Assembly (NCBI RefSeq): GCF_011082085.1
Contig: NZ_CP041063.1
Location: 1,736,001 to 1,800,000, forward strand
Reading direction: 5' to 3'
DNA length: 64,000 bases
Origin: Bacillus sp. Cs-700
GTDB lineage: Bacteria > Bacillota > Bacilli > Bacillales > Guptibacillaceae
Shown here: in pieces, positions 1-8,542 of the stretch
Numbering within the stretch: the stretch's first letter is position 1
Layout: the number at the start of each line of letters is the position of its first letter
Notes under the pieces: generated by a model
Told to the model about the DNA's origin: nothing
What the model saw: the letters and a program-made list of their open reading frames with translations, nothing else
Databases searched by the model: none
Program-made: the position numbers and the translations under genes

Positions 1-224
1 TTATTTCTGGCATCATCTTAAGTTTTGCCCGCGCTTTAGGAGAATTTGGGGCAACGTTAATGTTCGCGGGCAACCTTCCTGGAAAAACACAAACAATGCC
101 AACAGCGATTTATGTGGCCATTGATTCAGGTCAAATGAACCTTGCCTGGTCATGGGTTTTGGTCACCATCTTTCTTTCAACCGTTATGCTTTTACTTTCT
201 TATCGTGTAACCGTCAAAATGTAA
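1..224 (+). CDS. modB: Molybdate ABC transporter permease, C-terminal part (5' end outside window)
   Basis: The reading frame is open from the window edge to a TAA stop and encodes about 73 residues. It contains [19 protein letters not shown], which matches the cytoplasmic EAA-type loop of ModB/CysT-type permeases; the GEFGAT and [16 protein letters not shown] stretches are typical of ModB. A final hydrophobic helix follows ([19 protein letters not shown]). The protein would be the inner-membrane channel of the molybdate importer. A gene for a molybdopterin-binding oxidoreductase lies 4 kb downstream, which fits a cell that uses molybdenum, although the two are not in one operon. Sulfate/tungstate permeases are related, so the substrate is a family-level inference. 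Confidence 0.85.
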   Translation, partial: ISGIILSFARALGEFGATLMFAGNLPGKTQTMPTAIYVAIDSGQMNLAWSWVLVTIFLSTVMLLLSYRVTVKM

Positions 225-252
225 AAAACTCGCTCAGCTGAGCGAGTTTTTT
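224..252 (+). terminator. Rho-independent terminator after modB
   Basis: AAAAACTCGCTCA is followed directly by TGAGCGAGTTTTTT with almost no loop beyond the central GC step, then a T run. It begins at the modB stop codon. Confidence 0.85.
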
Positions 253-294
253 ATACCATATGAGAGGCTTCATTTATACTACTAGCGCCTATCA

Positions 295-1005
295 TTACTC
301 TTCCGCTTCGGCATCCGTATCTCCTTGCGTCGAGTAGAATTCCTTCCTCAAGTAGATTTTTTCAATCAAGGCTTCCTCTCCACCATCTTCTGTACCATAG
401 ATTGTGACGTCTGAGAAACCTTCGATAAGGTAGAGCGTAACAGGCGTTTCAAATGGATTTGAACCTTTACGTAGCTCTTCTACCTCAAACCCCAAACTAG
501 CAAGCAACAATCGATTATCTTCTAAGTATTGTAACCCTTCAGGAAAGTATGTCATGGAAATAGCGATATTATCTTTAAATAGCACTTCTCCGTTTTCAAA
601 CGTCATTTTCAGCGGGTCCTTTTCATCTACCTCAATGTTCTTAGGAAATTGAGAAACAAATTCTTCTCTGGATAAACCGAGCAAGGATTTGGCATCGACA
701 ATGAACTCAATCGAAGCAGGATCAAAGTCAATCTCTTCTTCAATCTGTGCTTCCTCTTCTTTTACTGCCTCAGGCGCTTCATCTTCATCTTTCTCAGCCT
801 GTTCTGTCGTTTTATTGTCGGCAGAGCTCGATTCACCTGATGAAGAATCGACGAAAGCCGGAATGCCCCATACAACAATGTATAAAAGAAGCCAGAAACC
901 AGCAAAAACTGCCGCTCTTTTCCTCGAAGATGTTACGAAGGGTTTCACTATGTTAGCGGCCATCAGCAAAAATGCGATAATGACCACTGCTTTCAAAAAA
1001 TCCAT
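295..1005 (-). CDS. Two-helix membrane-anchored protein with acidic linker, unknown function
   Basis: The product has 236 residues. Two hydrophobic segments (about residues 5-23 and 33-51) are separated by a short basic stretch TSSRKRA, so the N-terminus probably forms a hairpin in the membrane. A low-complexity acidic and Ser-rich linker follows (about 53-95, many E and D), then a soluble domain of about 140 residues (FIVDAKSLLGLSREEFVSQFP onwards) with no motif I recognise. The start codon is preceded by GAGGTGAAGGAAC, a good ribosome binding site. The C-terminal domain probably lies outside the membrane, but topology is inferred. It stands alone: the gene before it is convergent and the next is divergent. 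I do not assign a function. Confidence 0.7.
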   Translation of the reverse strand: MDFLKAVVIIAFLLMAANIVKPFVTSSRKRAAVFAGFWLLLYIVVWGIPAFVDSSSGESSSADNKTTEQAEKDEDEAPEAVKEEEAQIEEEIDFDPASIEFIVDAKSLLGLSREEFVSQFPKNIEVDEKDPLKMTFENGEVLFKDNIAISMTYFPEGLQYLEDNRLLLASLGFEVEELRKGSNPFETPVTLYLIEGFSDVTIYGTEDGGEEALIEKIYLRKEFYSTQGDTDAEAEE

Positions 1006-1175
1006 GTTCCTTCACCTCACTATTAACTATAGAACCAATCGTTTCCCAAATACAATAGATTCTTCTTTAACTACTAAAACTTTTTCATGAGAATGAATTA
1101 TTGGTAAAAAGAAGGAAAAGCGTTCATTCTATCTAACTACACAAAGAGTAGTTATCATGAATAAGGAGGTTAATC

Positions 1176-1760
1176 ATGACAGCCGATCGCTATGTTAACT
1201 TAACCGTTAAAAACTATCAGTCTGTTCGCAGCGCTATTCAAACGGGTGATCTACTCCTTTGTAGCGGATCTTATCCTGTTAGTAAAATCATTCAAAATGT
1301 ATCCAATTCGAAATTCAGTCACGTCGCCCTCTTATTTCATTGGATGGACCGCTTAATGTTGCTTGAAAGTGTTGAAAGCTTTGGGGTTCGAATGGTTCCT
1401 CTCTCTCATTATTTTAATGATTATCGTAATTCTGGTCAGCCTTATAAAGGAAAACTGTATCTCATTCGCCATAACCAGGTAAAAGGCTTAGACGACATCA
1501 AACGAAATGCGATGTTAAGAAGAGGCGCCGATTTAACAGGGAAATTCTATGATATTGAAGAAATTCTTAAAATACTTGCTAGCGTCGTTATTGACGACCT
1601 GGAATCTATTCCAAATGATAAATACATTTGTTCCGAGTTTATCAAAGAATGCTACCAAAAAGCAGGGATCTCGTTCCCAGACGATGGTCGTGGATTCATT
1701 TATCCAGAGCATATTGCAAGTGATCCGGATGTGCGACCACTCTTCGAACTTGTCCCTTAA
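1176..1760 (+). CDS. YiiX/YebB-like permuted NlpC/P60 cysteine hydrolase
   Basis: The product has 194 residues. Motifs fit the circularly permuted papain-fold group of the NlpC/P60 superfamily: an N-terminal QTGDLLLCSG block (about residue 25), a SKFSHVALL block carrying the presumed catalytic His (about 47), and a late KYICSEFIKECYQKAGI block whose Cys would be the nucleophile (about 151). Family members act on peptide, amide or lipid ester bonds, and the substrate here is unknown. No signal peptide is visible, so it is probably cytosolic. AAGGAGG lies at normal spacing before the ATG. The following gene is a peptidoglycan amidase 100 bp downstream on the same strand; a wall-related role is only suggested by that. 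Confidence 0.65.
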   Translation: MTADRYVNLTVKNYQSVRSAIQTGDLLLCSGSYPVSKIIQNVSNSKFSHVALLFHWMDRLMLLESVESFGVRMVPLSHYFNDYRNSGQPYKGKLYLIRHNQVKGLDDIKRNAMLRRGADLTGKFYDIEEILKILASVVIDDLESIPNDKYICSEFIKECYQKAGISFPDDGRGFIYPEHIASDPDVRPLFELVP

Positions 1761-1861
1761 AACCCATTTTCATAAATCCCCTCGCATTTCTATGGTTTGT
1801 CCAGACAAAACCATTCGGGATAAATATACTATTATTATCCAACTGTAATGGAGGGAGCATC

Positions 1862-3241
1862 ATGACATTAATTGTCATTGATCCAGGGCACGGCGGTTCA
1901 GATCCGGGTGCTACGTATAAAAACTTTCAAGAAAAAAATTTTAACCTAGCAATTTCTCGTATGGTGAGAGATCGTCTTGTTTCGAAGTACGAAGTTGATG
2001 TGGTATTAACGCGCGATAGGGATAAAACACTTTCACTAAAACAAAGAACTGATCTTTCAAATGCAATAAAGGCAGATTTCTTCCTAAGTATTCACAATAA
2101 CGCATCTGGTGGAAGTGGATTTGAAACATTTATTTTTAATGGGACTGTCCCAAATGAGACGGTGCAACTTCAAACGAGCATTCACAATCGAATCGCTAAA
2201 GATATTTTAAAGAAATACAACATACTGGACCGTGGTAAGAAACGAGCAAATTTTCACGTGTTGCGTGAAACGAAGATGAACGCTTTACTTATTGAAGTTC
2301 TCTTTATTGATAATGAAAAAGACCTTAACCTTCTAACAAATCCTGCGTTTATCATGGATGTATCGACAGTTCTTGGGGACGCTACGGCTGAAACCTTGAA
2401 ACTTCCATTAAAGGCCAAGCCGATTGAGGGTACATTGTATAAAGTGATTGCCGGATCCTTTAGTGATCGAGAAAATGCTGAAATCCATCTTGCTAAACTA
2501 ATTCAAAACGGGTTTGGTGCATTTATTTCAACAACAGTCATTAACAAGAAAACATTTTATCGCGTTCAGACAGGCGCCTTCAGTGAAAAAGAAAATGCTG
2601 AAGCCTTAGTTGAAAAACTAACGAAAGCAGGATTTGACTCCTTTATTCTCATTGAAGGAGATGCGCCTCCATCTCCACCTCCTCCTGTGCCAGACAAAGG
2701 CTACAAAATCCAGGGAGATGGTGTATTAACAGCCAAACAAATGGATGCTTACGCAAGAAGCATTAATCCAGGAGCACCTGATTTAGCTGAACTGTATTTG
2801 TCACATAGTAAAAAGTACAACATTCGAGGCGATATCGCTTATGCGCAGGCGCTTCATGAAACAAACTTTTTCCGTTTTACAGGCGACGTGAAGCCTGAGC
2901 AAAATAACTTTGCTGGAATCGGCGCAACTGGGGGAGGAGTTCGTGGCGCAACTTTTCCTAATGCATCAACTGGCGTTCTCGCTCACATTCAACACCTTTT
3001 TGCTTATGCGTCGAAGTCACCACTTCCTGCTTTTGACCAAAAAGTGGATCCGCGCTTTGACCTCGTAACACGAGGCTCCGCAACAACGTGGCAAGCATTG
3101 AATGGAAAATGGGCTGTTCCGGGAACAACCTACGGTCAACTCATTCTCTCATTGTACAAAAAAATGGTGGAATCTGCTCTAAGAGAAGTTGAAAAAGAAC
3201 GGAACACGTTGAAGACGACAGTCGAAAACTTGGAAATTTAA
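1862..3241 (+). CDS. N-acetylmuramoyl-L-alanine amidase with SPOR region and C-terminal glucosaminidase domain
   Basis: The product has 459 residues and three parts. Residues 1-180 are an Amidase_3 (zinc) domain: LIVIDPGHGGSDPGA carries the first zinc His, EKNFNLA the Glu, SIHNNA the second His, and LLIEVLFIDNEKD the catalytic Glu. Residues about 195-270 form a SPOR-type repeat pair (LYKVIAGSFSDRENAE and FYRVQTGAFSEKENAE). After a Pro-rich linker (about 272-282), residues 285-440 resemble a glucosaminidase domain (GDIAYAQALHETNFF, NNFAGIGATGGGV). It would cut both the amide bond to the stem peptide and the glycan. There is no signal peptide; the amidase starts at residue 2, as in the mother-cell lysis enzyme CwlC. 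GGAGGGAGC precedes the ATG. Probable role: sporangium lysis; inferred. Confidence 0.8.
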   Translation: MTLIVIDPGHGGSDPGATYKNFQEKNFNLAISRMVRDRLVSKYEVDVVLTRDRDKTLSLKQRTDLSNAIKADFFLSIHNNASGGSGFETFIFNGTVPNETVQLQTSIHNRIAKDILKKYNILDRGKKRANFHVLRETKMNALLIEVLFIDNEKDLNLLTNPAFIMDVSTVLGDATAETLKLPLKAKPIEGTLYKVIAGSFSDRENAEIHLAKLIQNGFGAFISTTVINKKTFYRVQTGAFSEKENAEALVEKLTKAGFDSFILIEGDAPPSPPPPVPDKGYKIQGDGVLTAKQMDAYARSINPGAPDLAELYLSHSKKYNIRGDIAYAQALHETNFFRFTGDVKPEQNNFAGIGATGGGVRGATFPNASTGVLAHIQHLFAYASKSPLPAFDQKVDPRFDLVTRGSATTWQALNGKWAVPGTTYGQLILSLYKKMVESALREVEKERNTLKTTVENLEI

Positions 3242-3251
3242 TAGCCAAAAG

Positions 3252-3284
3252 AAAGAGCGCTTCCTCTTCGGAACGCTCTTTTTA
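3252..3284. terminator. Bidirectional terminator between convergent genes
   Basis: AAAGAGCG-C-TTCC pairs with GGAACGCTCTTT around a TCTTC loop, with one unpaired base. T runs lie on the plus side and A runs on the minus side, so it can serve both the amidase gene and the PAS-STAS gene, whose stop overlaps it. Confidence 0.75.
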
Positions 3285-4016
3285 TCTACTATTTTTATAT
3301 GTCGAAAGAGCCGCCTGTACATGAGGATGATAGGTTGTTTTTATATAATCCGTACCCGAGGACACCCACCTTAGCGCAGTCTCAGGTCTAACGCCTGTGA
3401 TCATGATATCCACACCAACCAGATTTAACGCTCCACAAAGCTTTGCAATCATCTCTGTAAAGTCGTCATTTAAATATGTAATAGATGATAAGTCCATAAT
3501 AAGCGTATTGACCTTCATGTCCGCTACTTTTTGAAGTCCTATATCAAGTAGATAATGAAAGCCCACTTCTTCCACGACAGGTTGAATCGGTAACAGTCCA
3601 AGTTGATCCATGAGCGGAATAACATTCACGGCCATATCTTCCATTCGTTCAATCAACTCTTCTTGCTTTTGATAAACGTGTGTCATATCTCGAAATTCCA
3701 CCATTGCGCCATACATTATGTTCGAATCCATTAACGCCTTCGTCTGGACCGTTAAATACATATTGAACTTCCCCCATTTGTAGGGCATAGCTTCAATAAA
3801 ATATTCTTCTCCTGTTTGAACCGTTCGCTCCACATGACGCACTTCTTCTGGAGCCATGGGAAAGATATCGTACACACTTTCACCTAATATCTCGTTCCGA
3901 TTCACTTTTAAAATCTTCTCCCCCACTTCATTCACCTGAATTACACGATAATCCAGATCAATCGCCAGAACGCCACATGATAAATGATTCATTATATGAT
4001 CCTGCAATTTACTCAA
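3282..4016 (-). CDS. PAS-STAS regulatory protein (RsbR-paralogue-like)
   Basis: The product has 244 residues from a TTG start chosen because AGGAGTGATGAA places an ideal Shine-Dalgarno before it; an ATG 18 nt further upstream (4034) has only a weak site. The N-terminal half is a PAS fold (GVLAIDLDYRVIQVNEVGEKILK; GAMVEFRDMTHVYQKQEEL leads out through a helix). The C-terminal half (about 140-244) is a STAS domain that aligns without gaps to my recollection of RsbRA (LIMDLSSITYLNDDF, then MITGVRPETALRW). The position that holds the phosphorylated Thr in RsbRA is Asp here. It is likely a sensory or scaffold component of a stress signalling path; the input signal is unknown. No rsbS or rsbT lies nearby. 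Confidence 0.75.
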   Translation of the reverse strand: MSKLQDHIMNHLSCGVLAIDLDYRVIQVNEVGEKILKVNRNEILGESVYDIFPMAPEEVRHVERTVQTGEEYFIEAMPYKWGKFNMYLTVQTKALMDSNIMYGAMVEFRDMTHVYQKQEELIERMEDMAVNVIPLMDQLGLLPIQPVVEEVGFHYLLDIGLQKVADMKVNTLIMDLSSITYLNDDFTEMIAKLCGALNLVGVDIMITGVRPETALRWVSSGTDYIKTTYHPHVQAALSTYKNSR

Positions 4017-4162
4017 TTCATCACTCCTATTCATTTCTTCTCATGTTTGATAAGGAGAGTGCATCAACCTATATCCTCTTCTGGCTCTTGTTCAGCTATG
4101 TCCCTACTCTTGCATTATTCATTCTAAATTATACTTTCTACATTTAAACGCATATCCCTGTT

Positions 4163-4193
4163 TCTTCAAATGAAACATTTTTTCATTTGAAGA
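4163..4193. repeat. Perfect 13-bp inverted repeat
   Basis: TCTTCAAATGAAA is followed by a 5-base loop (CATTT) and its exact reverse complement. There is no T run on either side, so it is a poor terminator. It lies between the yuiH terminator and the start of the PAS-STAS gene and could be an operator or a leader hairpin of that gene. Confidence 0.5.
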
Positions 4194-4223
4194 TAATGCT
4201 TGACGAGGAATTTCTTCAGAACT

Positions 4224-4250
4224 AAAAAACTGCCGGAATCGGCAGTTTTT
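4224..4250 (-). terminator. Terminator after yuiH
   Basis: On the minus strand AAAAACTGCCG, loop ATT, CGGCAGTTTTTT ends in a T run immediately after the yuiH stop codon. Confidence 0.85.
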
Positions 4251-4846
4251 TAGTCCCATGCAAAGCGCTGTTCTTTCCACGGGTCTCCATACATATGATA
4301 ACCATTGCGCTCCCAAAACCCCTGCTGGTTTTCCGAACGAAATTTAATGGCCCGGATCCACTTTGCGCTTTTCCAAAAATACAGATGTGGAATAACTAGC
4401 CTAAATGGATATCCGTGTTCTGGGGTTAACAATTCTCCGTTATGTTTGTAGGCAAGTAAACTTGTTTCGGCAAGAAAGTCCTCAAGCGGAAGGTTCGTTG
4501 TCCATCCTTCTTCTGCTTCGACCATAACAAACTTTGCTTCCTTTCGAATCCCTACATGATCCGCAACAGTCCTTGTAGCAATCCCTTCCCACTCATTATC
4601 AAATTTAGACCAACCTGTTACACAATGAATGTCATTTCTTTTTGATGCTTCAGGTAAAGTAAGCAACTCCTGAAACGAAAACACAGTAGGACGATCCACT
4701 AGTCCTCCTACTCTTAAGTCCCAATTAGACAAATCTTTCTCATAATACGGAACGTTACCAACGTGAAGAACAGGCCATCCTGTCGTGACGCGCTGATTAG
4801 GCGGTGTGCGATCACTGTTCTGTTCCTTTTCTTTTCCAAAGTACAT
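4250..4846 (-). CDS. yuiH: Sulfite-oxidase-like molybdopterin-binding oxidoreductase (YuiH-like)
   Basis: The product has 198 residues. It is a compact oxidoreductase molybdopterin-binding domain: LRVGGLVDRPTVFSFQELLTLP opens the fold, IHCVTGWSKFDNEWEGI carries the conserved Cys that would ligate molybdenum, and PFRLVIPHLYFWKSAKWI is the late cofactor-binding block. No twin-arginine signal or dimerisation domain is present, unlike MsrP or sulfite oxidases, so it is probably a cytosolic single-domain member with unknown substrate. The start was moved 17 codons inward to an ATG preceded by AAGAGGTG. It lies next to yuiF as in B. subtilis but has its own terminator. Confidence 0.8.
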   Translation of the reverse strand: MYFGKEKEQNSDRTPPNQRVTTGWPVLHVGNVPYYEKDLSNWDLRVGGLVDRPTVFSFQELLTLPEASKRNDIHCVTGWSKFDNEWEGIATRTVADHVGIRKEAKFVMVEAEEGWTTNLPLEDFLAETSLLAYKHNGELLTPEHGYPFRLVIPHLYFWKSAKWIRAIKFRSENQQGFWERNGYHMYGDPWKEQRFAWD

Positions 4847-4936
4847 GCTGCACCTCTTTTCAACTTCTTTTCTATTAGTGTAACAGAATGTCTCCATTCA
4901 CTTTTTATAGAATGCACCATAATAGGGAGTATGATC

Positions 4937-4969
4937 GAAAAAAAACACGAAGATCGCTCTTCGTGTTTT
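4937..4969 (-). terminator. Terminator after yuiF
   Basis: AAAACACGAAGA, loop TCGC or its complement, TCTTCGTGTTTT; on the minus strand the hairpin is followed by TTTTTTTCG. It directly follows the yuiF stop. Confidence 0.85.
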
Positions 4970-4974
4970 CTTAC

Positions 4975-6297
4975 TTAAAATATCATCGCGGCTATCCAGC
5001 CAAATATGATGAGTGGAATGTTGTAGTGTAAAAACGTTGGCACTACTGTGTCCCATATGTGATTATGTTGGCCGTCGGCGTTTAATCCTGACGTTGGTCC
5101 AAGTGTACTATCAGATGCAGGAGAACCAGCGTCACCGAGTGCGGCAGCTGTTCCTACAAGCGCAATCGTTGCCATCGGGCTAAACCCAAGTTCCATTGCG
5201 AGTGGAACGTAAATGGCTGCGATGATTGGAATTGTGGAGAACGATGAGCCAATCCCCATTGTAATAAACAGTCCAACGATTAACATCAGAAGTGCAGCTA
5301 ATGCTTTATTGTCTCCAATTAATCCTGATGCCTGTGTCACAAGAGATTCAACTTCTCCCGTTTGTCTTAACACTTCAGCAAAACCATTCGCAGCAAGCAT
5401 AACAAATCCGATAAACGCCATCATCTTCATTCCGTCAGTTAAAATGGCCTCTGACTCGGATAAGCGGATACTCCCTGTTACGTAAAGGACGATAATTCCT
5501 GATAGCGCGCCAAGGATCATAGACTCAGTTGGTATTTGAACGGCTAGTGTCACAAGAACAGCGATAGCCGCAAAGATGATCGACCTTTTTGAATAGGTAT
5601 ACGTTTCAGGTGATTCCTCCTGAGCAATGGAAAGCTGTTTATACGTTCTAGGTTTGCGGTACGAAACGAATACAGCAATCACGAGACCTACAACAAGGCC
5701 AGATGTTGGCAAAAGCATCGCCGTTGGAATCGAAGAGAGTTCAATATCCATCCCGCTATCCGCCATATTTGACTGAAGGATTTCATGAAATATTTTCCCA
5801 AATCCAGCAGGCAAAAGAATATATGGTGCAGTTAAACCAAATGTTAGTACGGCTGCAACGGCCCGACGATCCAGTCCAAGTTCATTTAATACTTGAAGAA
5901 TGGGTGGAATCAGAATCGGGATGAAGGCAATGTGAACAGGAACAAGGTTTTGTGAGAAACAAGAAATCAAGAGAATGATAAAAAGAATAAGTACTTTTGC
6001 GAGCCCTTTCTTCCGATCGCCACCCTGACGATTAACGAGTTTTAACGCACGTTCTACGATTAATTCAGGTAGTCCGGTGCGAGTAAGACCAACGGCAAAG
6101 CTTCCAAGTAATGCATAGCTCAATGCAACTGTAGCTCCGCCTCCAAGCCCAGAACTAAACGCTGTAATGGTATCATCAAGAGATAAACCTCCAAGTAGAC
6201 CACCAGCGATTGCGCCGACAACAAGAGCGACGACAACATGTATACGAAATAGGCTAAGGCCTAGCATAATTAAAACAGCAAGAATAACGGCATTCAT
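4975..6297 (-). CDS. yuiF: YuiF-like Na+/H+ antiporter-family transporter
   Basis: The product has 440 residues with about 11-12 hydrophobic segments. It belongs to the ion-transporter superfamily group that includes B. subtilis YuiF, with Gly-rich re-entrant motifs such as [39 protein letters not shown] and [21 protein letters not shown], the last resembling the conserved loop of NhaC/DctM-type carriers. The substrate is unproven; amino acid uptake has been suggested for relatives. The start is the ATG at 6297, preceded by GAAAGGTTG, not the upstream in-frame codon. It is a single-gene unit with its own terminator. Confidence 0.75.
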   Translation of the reverse strand: MNAVILAVLIMLGLSLFRIHVVVALVVGAIAGGLLGGLSLDDTITAFSSGLGGGATVALSYALLGSFAVGLTRTGLPELIVERALKLVNRQGGDRKKGLAKVLILFIILLISCFSQNLVPVHIAFIPILIPPILQVLNELGLDRRAVAAVLTFGLTAPYILLPAGFGKIFHEILQSNMADSGMDIELSSIPTAMLLPTSGLVVGLVIAVFVSYRKPRTYKQLSIAQEESPETYTYSKRSIIFAAIAVLVTLAVQIPTESMILGALSGIIVLYVTGSIRLSESEAILTDGMKMMAFIGFVMLAANGFAEVLRQTGEVESLVTQASGLIGDNKALAALLMLIVGLFITMGIGSSFSTIPIIAAIYVPLAMELGFSPMATIALVGTAAALGDAGSPASDSTLGPTSGLNADGQHNHIWDTVVPTFLHYNIPLIIFGWIAAMIF

Positions 6298-6425
6298 CGT
6301 GCAACAACCTTTCAACAAATCCTTTAGTTTGGTAAATCACTAATAAGTTAACACGAAAGAGTTTTTGTGTCAATGGAAGACGTTGCCGTTTGGAGCTGAA
6401 CGCCAACTACAAATACAGTGTCATA

Positions 6426-6434
6426 TGGTATAAT
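6426..6434 (+). promoter_or_regulatory. Possible extended -10 element upstream of yuiD
   Basis: ATGGTATAAT gives a TGn-TATAAT extended -10 motif about 160 bp before yuiD. No good -35 was found, and the long leader (6435-6593) holds no structure I recognise. Confidence 0.35.
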
Positions 6435-6593
6435 AGACTGATCATTTACATATCAAAAGGCTTGTTTATCTCGCATTACACAGTCCAATTCACATCTTAG
6501 TTAGCCTCTTTTTCACCATTCGTTCGATTTAACTTCTAATTCTTCGGGTACACCATTCATAGGAATCATGTAGAAAGGAAGATGTTGTCACTC

Positions 6594-7076
6594 ATGGATA
6601 TTTTGTTAAACTTTCCGCTCTGGGCAGCGCTTTTCGGTGTTGTGTTTGCGCAGTTCTTAAAAGTACCGATCTACTTTATTGCTACAAAACAAATTAATTG
6701 GTCCTTATTTAATGCCACTGGTGGGATGCCAAGCTCTCACTCCGCTGCCACAACAGCGTTAGCGACTGGCGTTGGCCTTGAAACAGGTCTGGATTCACCT
6801 ATTTTCGCCGTTGCTGCGATGTTCAGTATTATTGTCATGTTTGATTCCACAGGCGTTCGTAGGCAAACGGGTGAACAAGCGATTGTCTTGAACCAGCTTG
6901 TGATGAATTTTAATAGATTTGTATCTGAAGCCAAAAACTGGCAGCAAAAACAGGAGCGAGAAAAGATTGAAGAATTAAAAGAACTGCTTGGCCATAAGCC
7001 TATTGAAGTTCTTGTCGGTGGTTTACTTGGAATCATCTCAACTATAATTCTCTATTACATTTTTCAACTTGCTTAA
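6594..7076 (+). CDS. yuiD: YuiD-like divergent PAP2-family membrane protein (DUF212)
   Basis: The product has about 160 residues. It has the signature of the divergent PAP2/acid phosphatase VanZ-like group (DUF212): FAQFLKVPIYF, then TGGMPSSHSAATTALATGVG, then MFDSTGVRRQTGEQA. The PSSH and late R/H-like positions recall the lipid phosphatase superfamily, but the active site is atypical and no activity is assured. Four or so membrane helices are expected. The start follows the B. subtilis protein, which begins at the equivalent of MDILLNFP; an ATG 12 nt upstream touches the AAAGGAA and is less likely. It is followed after 15 bp by the BtuF-like gene, so the two are probably co-transcribed. Confidence 0.8.
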   Translation: MDILLNFPLWAALFGVVFAQFLKVPIYFIATKQINWSLFNATGGMPSSHSAATTALATGVGLETGLDSPIFAVAAMFSIIVMFDSTGVRRQTGEQAIVLNQLVMNFNRFVSEAKNWQQKQEREKIEELKELLGHKPIEVLVGGLLGIISTIILYYIFQLA

Positions 7077-7091
7077 AGAAGGAGGACTTTG

Positions 7092-7895
7092 ATGCGCATT
7101 GTTTCGTTATGTCCTAGCAATACTGAATTGTGTGCCTATCTCGGCTTAACCCATCAGCTCGTAGGAGTTGATGACTTTTCGGACTGGCCCGAGCAAGTAA
7201 CAAGCCTTCCAAGACTTGGCCCAGATCTTTCAATAGATTTGAATCGTGTGAAAGAGCTCGAGCCAGATCTGATCCTTGCTTCTCTAAGCGTACCAGGGAT
7301 GGAAAAAAACATTGAAGGTCTCGACGAACTTGGGCTTTCATACACCATCTTAAATCCTAATTCGCTTGAAGACATTTGCAATGATATTGTTACCCTTGGG
7401 GAACTTACGAATAAGACGCCCGAAGCCGCTTCTCTTTCCAATCGTTTTAGAGAAGTGATACAACAGTACAAAAAAATTAGTGAGCAAATTCCGGACAAAC
7501 CAGAAATTTATTGGGAATGGTGGCCAAAACCAATTTTTACCCCAGGGAAAACAAACTGGCTAACTGAAATAAGCGAGCTATCGGGTGCGAAGAACCTATT
7601 TCGAGATGTAGAGCTCGCTTCTGTGCAAACAGACTGGGCAGACGTCGTGAATCGTAAACCTGATCATATTTGTCTTGCATGGGTGGGTGTTCGACAAAAC
7701 AAAGTGAATCCAGCTATCGTAAAAAAACGACCAGACTGGGAGCAGCTTCAGGACCGGCCAATTCATGTCCTTGAAGAATGGTTATATTGTCGTCCATCTC
7801 CTCGTTTATTGACTGGACTTGTGAAACTAGCTGCGATCCTTCATCCTGAACGCTATCCTGCTTTTGAAGGTGAAGACATGTTTCTAGAAAAATAG
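7092..7895 (+). CDS. BtuF-like cobalamin-binding-family protein without signal peptide
   Basis: The product has 267 residues and a type III periplasmic-binding fold (TroA/BtuF): RIVSLCPSNTELCAYLGLTHQLVGVDDFSDWP at the start, DLNRVKELEPDLILAS next, and a C-terminal lobe with KPDHICLAWVG and RPSPRLLTGLVKLA. It matches the group annotated as cobalamin-binding or ABC substrate-binding proteins, but it has no signal peptide or lipobox, so it should stay in the cytosol and is not a normal importer receptor. Its ligand is unknown. AAGGAGG sits 8 bp before the ATG; a TTG one codon earlier is possible. Likely co-transcribed with yuiD and ended by a strong terminator. Confidence 0.75.
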   Translation: MRIVSLCPSNTELCAYLGLTHQLVGVDDFSDWPEQVTSLPRLGPDLSIDLNRVKELEPDLILASLSVPGMEKNIEGLDELGLSYTILNPNSLEDICNDIVTLGELTNKTPEAASLSNRFREVIQQYKKISEQIPDKPEIYWEWWPKPIFTPGKTNWLTEISELSGAKNLFRDVELASVQTDWADVVNRKPDHICLAWVGVRQNKVNPAIVKKRPDWEQLQDRPIHVLEEWLYCRPSPRLLTGLVKLAAILHPERYPAFEGEDMFLEK

Positions 7896-7903
7896 CACGA
7901 TAC

Positions 7904-7935
7904 AAAACGTCGGAGAAGCGCTTCTCCGACGTTTT
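7904..7935. terminator. Bidirectional terminator between convergent genes
   Basis: A perfect inverted repeat AAAACGTCGGAGAAGC / GCTTCTCCGACGTTTT lies between the BtuF-like gene and yuiC stops. The arms meet without a separate loop, so a few central bases must open. Confidence 0.85.
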
Positions 7936-7942
7936 GCTTTTC

Positions 7943-8542
7943 CTATTCTTTTTCGCTCATTAACTCTTGTCTAAACACTTGCATCGATTCTTCTTCATTC
8001 AAGGTTTGGAGCATTTCTTCTGTTAACGTCCCCTCTCCTTTTTGAATGAGATAAACGTCCAGTTTTTTCTTTCCCCATTCCGTATAAACATCATGAACGG
8101 TGTCGTAATATAGATCAATACGATCCCCTATAATAGCACTTCCTGTATCCGCGACCACACCAAATCCGTATTCTGGAATAAATAGAACACTTCCAATTGG
8201 AAATACAGACGTATCAGCTGCAATCGTGGAATAAAGATCACGTTTCACTTTTACCCCTGAAAAGGTAATTCCATAAGCAGGATGATCAGGCGTTTTCCCC
8301 GTTGACTCTTCTCCCGCAGTATAACCAGTTGCCGTTACTGTGTGAACGGGATACTGCGACCAATCCTGGGACTTCGCAAGCGTCAAGCGATCCTCTTTAC
8401 TGAATACGACCTGTTCAGGAAACAGCCATTTTGAGACATCATTAATCGAAAGACCAGATAATAATAAATAAGTTGATAGCAAAGCTGCTGCAAAAAGTCC
8501 GGTAAACGCGACACCTTTTGCGATCAGCAGAATGACTCGCAC
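7943..8542 (-). CDS. yuiC: YuiC-like 3D-domain cell-wall protein (Sps/MltA-like fold)
   Basis: The product has about 199 residues. A single N-terminal membrane helix or uncleaved signal ([20 protein letters not shown]) is followed by a C-terminal 3D domain: [61 protein letters not shown]. The three Asp positions that name the domain are visible ([17 protein letters not shown]). YuiC of B. subtilis is a muralytic transglycosylase-like stationary-phase protein, so an extracytoplasmic wall role is expected. The GTG at 8542 was chosen because AGAGGAG lies 8 nt upstream; an ATG at 8560 overlaps that site and is unlikely. Convergent with the preceding gene. Confidence 0.8.
   Translation of the reverse strand: MRVILLIAKGVAFTGLFAAALLSTYLLLSGLSINDVSKWLFPEQVVFSKEDRLTLAKSQDWSQYPVHTVTATGYTAGEESTGKTPDHPAYGITFSGVKVKRDLYSTIAADTSVFPIGSVLFIPEYGFGVVADTGSAIIGDRIDLYYDTVHDVYTEWGKKKLDVYLIQKGEGTLTEEMLQTLNEEESMQVFRQELMSEKE

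Noticed and set aside
689-1090. 133-codon plus-strand frame
   Set aside because: It is antisense to the two-helix membrane protein gene, Ser-rich from reading acidic codons backwards, and lacks a ribosome binding site.
4119-4316. 65-codon minus-strand frame next to yuiH
   Set aside because: It overlaps the yuiH coding region and crosses its terminator; no ribosome binding site or family resemblance.
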